Position numbers and translations under genes: made by a program. The notes beneath the pieces are model-generated. The model had not been told where the DNA came from. It worked only from the letters and a program-made list of their open reading frames with translations, and searched no databases. Below, one piece after another: positions 6,074 through 7,610 of a stretch of DNA of 7,610 bases. Origin of the DNA: Dehalococcoidia bacterium (GTDB lineage Bacteria > Chloroflexota > Dehalococcoidia > GIF9 > UBA5629). Position 1 is the first letter of the stretch. Each line of letters starts with the position of its first letter. The stretch spans positions 1 through 7,610 of the forward strand of contig QYPU01000052.1 in assembly GCA_007280145.1 (NCBI GenBank). The letters are read 5' to 3'.

Positions 6074-6102
6074 TGGACAAGGGGCAAAATTTGCCTTAGA
6101 AT
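6074..6102 (+). promoter_or_regulatory. Sigma-70-type promoter for the acyl-CoA dehydrogenase gene
   Basis: TGGACA (6074-6079), a 17-base spacer, and TAGAAT (6097-6102) each match the consensus at five of six bases. Expected transcription start is near 6109, leaving about 26 bases to the ATG at 6135. It is divergent from the amrS promoter. Confidence 0.6.
6083..6095. promoter_or_regulatory. Possible operator inside the promoter spacer
   Basis: GGCAAA-A-TTTGCC is a perfect inverted repeat with 6-bp arms and one central base. It is placed between the -35 and -10 boxes of the acyl-CoA dehydrogenase promoter, where a bound repressor would block RNA polymerase. The regulator is not in the window; TetR- or MarR-type proteins commonly bind such sites. 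Confidence 0.4.
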
Positions 6103-6134
6103 AGCCTCCACAATAACCTAAAAAGGGAGAAAAA

Positions 6135-7301
6135 ATGATTCCAGAACTTAATGAAGAGCAAAAATTATTAAAGAGAAATGTTCGAGATTTCGTAGAGCGA
6201 GAAATAATTCCCATCGCTGATGAATATGACCGCAAATATCATCCTCTGCCCAAAGATGTAGCTGTAGGCCTCTTAAAGAAGCTGCTGCCTTTCGGCTATA
6301 TAGGTTCAACACTGCCTCCAGAGTATGGAGGACAAGGCCTGGACCGCATTTCTTACGGCATTCTGGGCGAGGAGATGGCCCGCGCTTACGTCAGCTTAGG
6401 CATGATAGCCATGATGCAGGATGCTGCCTTACTCCCCATCCTGGCTAAAGACGGCACCGACGAGCAAAGGGCGAGATTTATGCCCAAGGTGCTATCGCTG
6501 GAAAAAATCACCTGCCTCGGACTGACCGAGCCTGATGTTGGCTCCGGGGCTCGGGATGTCAAGACCACCGCTGTACCTGATGGAGATTACTACATAATCA
6601 ACGGCACCAAGACATGGATAACCAACGGCGGAATCGCTGATATAGCCGTCATCTTCGCCTCCACCGACCCGAGCAAGGGAGCCAGAGGCATCTCGTGCTT
6701 CATCGTCGATAAAGACGAATCTCCATTTACTACCAGGGAACTGCCCAAGCTGGGCTGCCGCTCCTGCCCAACCTCAGAGGTAATCTTTGAGGATTGCAGG
6801 GTCCCTAAAAACAACCTCGTTGGAAATTTGGGTGGTGCTTACCCGATAGCACTCGCTGACCTCGTCGAAATTCGGGTAGGTGTGGGCATTGGTGCAGTGG
6901 GGCTTGCTCAGGCGGCTATTGATGCCGCCATCAAATATGCCCGGGAGCGGCAGCAATTTGGCCGCCCTATTGGCAAGTTCCAGCTTATTCAAGAAATGAT
7001 TGCCGATATGGTCATGGTGACCGAGGCAGCCCGGTTCTTTTGCTACCAGGCTTACTACCTGATAGGCAAGGGCGAAACCTGCTTCAGAGAAGCCTCCATG
7101 GCTAAATGCTTCAGCACCGAAATGGCTGTCGACGTAACCTCCAAAGCCATCCAGATACACGGCGCCTATGGTATCTCTGAAGAATACCCCGTGGAGCGCT
7201 ATTTCCGCGATGCCCGCACTCTCACCTTCCCTGACGGCGCTAGCCAGATTCAAAAACTAATTATCGGCCGTGAAATGCTGGGCATGTCGGCCTTTGTCTA
7301 G
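6135..7301 (+). CDS. Acyl-CoA dehydrogenase
   Basis: A 388-residue flavoprotein of the acyl-CoA dehydrogenase family, which oxidises an acyl-CoA thioester at the alpha-beta carbons and passes electrons to an electron-transfer flavoprotein. It is cytoplasmic. The N-terminal helical domain begins LNEEQKLLKRNVRDFVE. The FAD/substrate motifs LTEPDVGSG (130-138) and WITNG (161-165) are present, then YARERQQFGRPIGKFQ (268-283) and QIHGAYG (340-346). Length is normal. The usual catalytic-base segment, Y-E-G-T in short- and medium-chain enzymes, reads FPDGASQIQ, putting Asp367 where Glu is expected; Glu245 in LVEIR lies near, but not exactly at, the alternative position used by isovaleryl-CoA dehydrogenase. 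Substrate cannot be read from sequence; relatives include cyclic, branched and glutaryl-CoA enzymes. The ribosome binding site GGGAG (6125-6129) is five bases before ATG. It is transcribed alone, divergently from the amrS operon, between inverted repeats. Confidence 0.95.
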   Translation: MIPELNEEQKLLKRNVRDFVEREIIPIADEYDRKYHPLPKDVAVGLLKKLLPFGYIGSTLPPEYGGQGLDRISYGILGEEMARAYVSLGMIAMMQDAALLPILAKDGTDEQRARFMPKVLSLEKITCLGLTEPDVGSGARDVKTTAVPDGDYYIINGTKTWITNGGIADIAVIFASTDPSKGARGISCFIVDKDESPFTTRELPKLGCRSCPTSEVIFEDCRVPKNNLVGNLGGAYPIALADLVEIRVGVGIGAVGLAQAAIDAAIKYARERQQFGRPIGKFQLIQEMIADMVMVTEAARFFCYQAYYLIGKGETCFREASMAKCFSTEMAVDVTSKAIQIHGAYGISEEYPVERYFRDARTLTFPDGASQIQKLIIGREMLGMSAFV

Positions 7302-7324
7302 AGTGTTTGTGTTTTCTCGTGCGA

Positions 7325-7344
7325 GTCATCCGCCCACGGGTGAC
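7325..7344 (+). terminator. Possible weak hairpin after the acyl-CoA dehydrogenase gene
   Basis: GTCATCC (7325-7331) pairs with GGGTGAC (7338-7344) across a 6-base loop, with one G-T pair. It starts 23 bases after the stop codon. No T-tract follows, so intrinsic termination here is doubtful. Confidence 0.25.
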
Positions 7345-7365
7345 CGCCCTTCACCTGTAAGCAAT

Positions 7366-7500
7366 GCAAACATCAAAAACCAAAAATCAAAAGTACAAAT
7401 AAAAATGCAAAAATTATTCTGCGTAAAGCCTGGCTCCCTCAATGCATTTTGGGTTTTAATCTGCCATTTTGCCTTTTGTATTTTAATCTTTAATCTTCAA
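7366..7500. repeat. A-rich / T-rich imperfect inverted repeat
   Basis: The left part (7366-7416) is A-rich with scattered C and few T or G. The right part (7441-7500) is T-rich and roughly its reverse complement. The best-matched inner arms are AAAATGCA (7402-7409) and TGCATTTT (7443-7450). A 24-30 base central segment separates them (7417-7440, including GCGTAAAGCCTGGC). No gene is visible. It could fold as a long weak stem, serve as a T-rich terminator region, or be a decayed element. Confidence 0.5.
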
Positions 7501-7502
7501 TC

Positions 7503-7527
7503 GCCTCGCCAACCACCCCAGGCCAAA
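7503..7527 (-). repeat. Fragment of repeat copy C next to copy D
   Basis: Read on the minus strand, this follows copy D exactly as copy C follows copy B: a TTTGGCCTGGGGTGG segment and then GGCGAGGC, against TTTCGCCTGGGTGGGG and GGCGAGGC at 6007-6034. The hairpin beyond is lost. It extends the inverted duplication around the dehydrogenase gene. Confidence 0.55.
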
Positions 7528-7601
7528 CATGTAGCGCAGGGCTTTAGCCCTGCCCCACACCCGCTACCACCCCAGGCAGCCTTAAAAGACTGCACTACAT
7601 G
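7528..7601 (-). repeat. Paired-hairpin repeat, copy D (complete, inverted)
   Basis: A 74-bp element in the opposite orientation to copy B, bounded by CATGTAG and CTACATG. Its right-type hairpin (7536-7553) and left-type hairpin (7576-7593) are the same in sequence as those of copy B. The first 36 bases on the minus strand match copy B exactly; only the middle of the spacer and one base near the end differ. Confidence 0.85.
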
Positions 7602-7610
7602 TGGTTGGAC

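Noticed and set aside
5899..6111. 70-codon minus-strand open frame, and a partly overlapping 66-codon frame at 6035-6235
   Set aside because: The first is made almost entirely of the hairpin repeats; the second runs into the start of the dehydrogenase gene. Neither has a credible ribosome binding site or domain.
6774..7253. 159-codon minus-strand open frame opposite the acyl-CoA dehydrogenase
   Set aside because: It lies wholly inside a gene with intact family motifs, and its translation shows no recognisable domain; it mirrors the codon pattern of the real gene.

Overview
This is a bacterial window of 7.6 kb, dense with genes and intermediate in base composition. Short intergenic gaps, AGGAGG-type ribosome binding sites, an anaerobe-type AmmeMemoRadiSam cluster, a divergent tubulin/FtsZ-like GTPase, an acyl-CoA dehydrogenase and dispersed palindromic repeats together suggest an uncultured anaerobic bacterium. 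A Chloroflexota (Dehalococcoidia-like) source is my best guess. It rests on gene content and general impression, not on a marker gene.

Layout: positions 2-208 (+) hold the last 68 codons of a TPR protein. It converges on a six-gene minus-strand operon that runs from 5745 down to 222: radical SAM enzyme (amrS), LigB/Memo-fold protein, AMMECR1-domain protein (amrA), tubulin/FtsZ-like GTPase, mgsA/rarA, and an alpha/beta hydrolase. Gaps within the operon are 11, 24, 1 and 8 bases, then a 4-base overlap. Several ribosome binding sites lie inside or at the end of the preceding gene, so translational coupling is likely. A strong promoter (TTAACA-N16-TATAAT with an extended -10) sits directly upstream of amrS.

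Positions 5746-6134 are non-coding. They hold that promoter, three copies of a paired-hairpin repeat (two with both arms, one lacking the left arm), a five-unit heptamer tandem repeat, and a second promoter (TGGACA-N17-TAGAAT). The second promoter has a perfect inverted repeat in its spacer and drives the acyl-CoA dehydrogenase at 6135-7301 (+). Beyond that gene, 7302-7610 is non-coding and holds an A-rich/T-rich imperfect inverted repeat and a fourth repeat copy in inverted orientation. The dehydrogenase is therefore bracketed by about 100-bp imperfect inverted repeats (about 5936-6036 and 7503-7601).

How the genes work together: the three AmmeMemoRadiSam proteins form a widely conserved set whose reaction, as far as I know, is not established. 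Here they are co-transcribed with a cytoskeletal-type GTPase and a replication-fork maintenance ATPase, the most unusual association in the window. The acyl-CoA dehydrogenase is a separate, divergently transcribed unit with its own promoter and possible operator. Two starts differ from the longest ATG/GTG/TTG reading: the hydrolase appears to begin at a CTG codon at 872, and amrA more likely begins at the GTG at 3865 than at the TTG at 3886.
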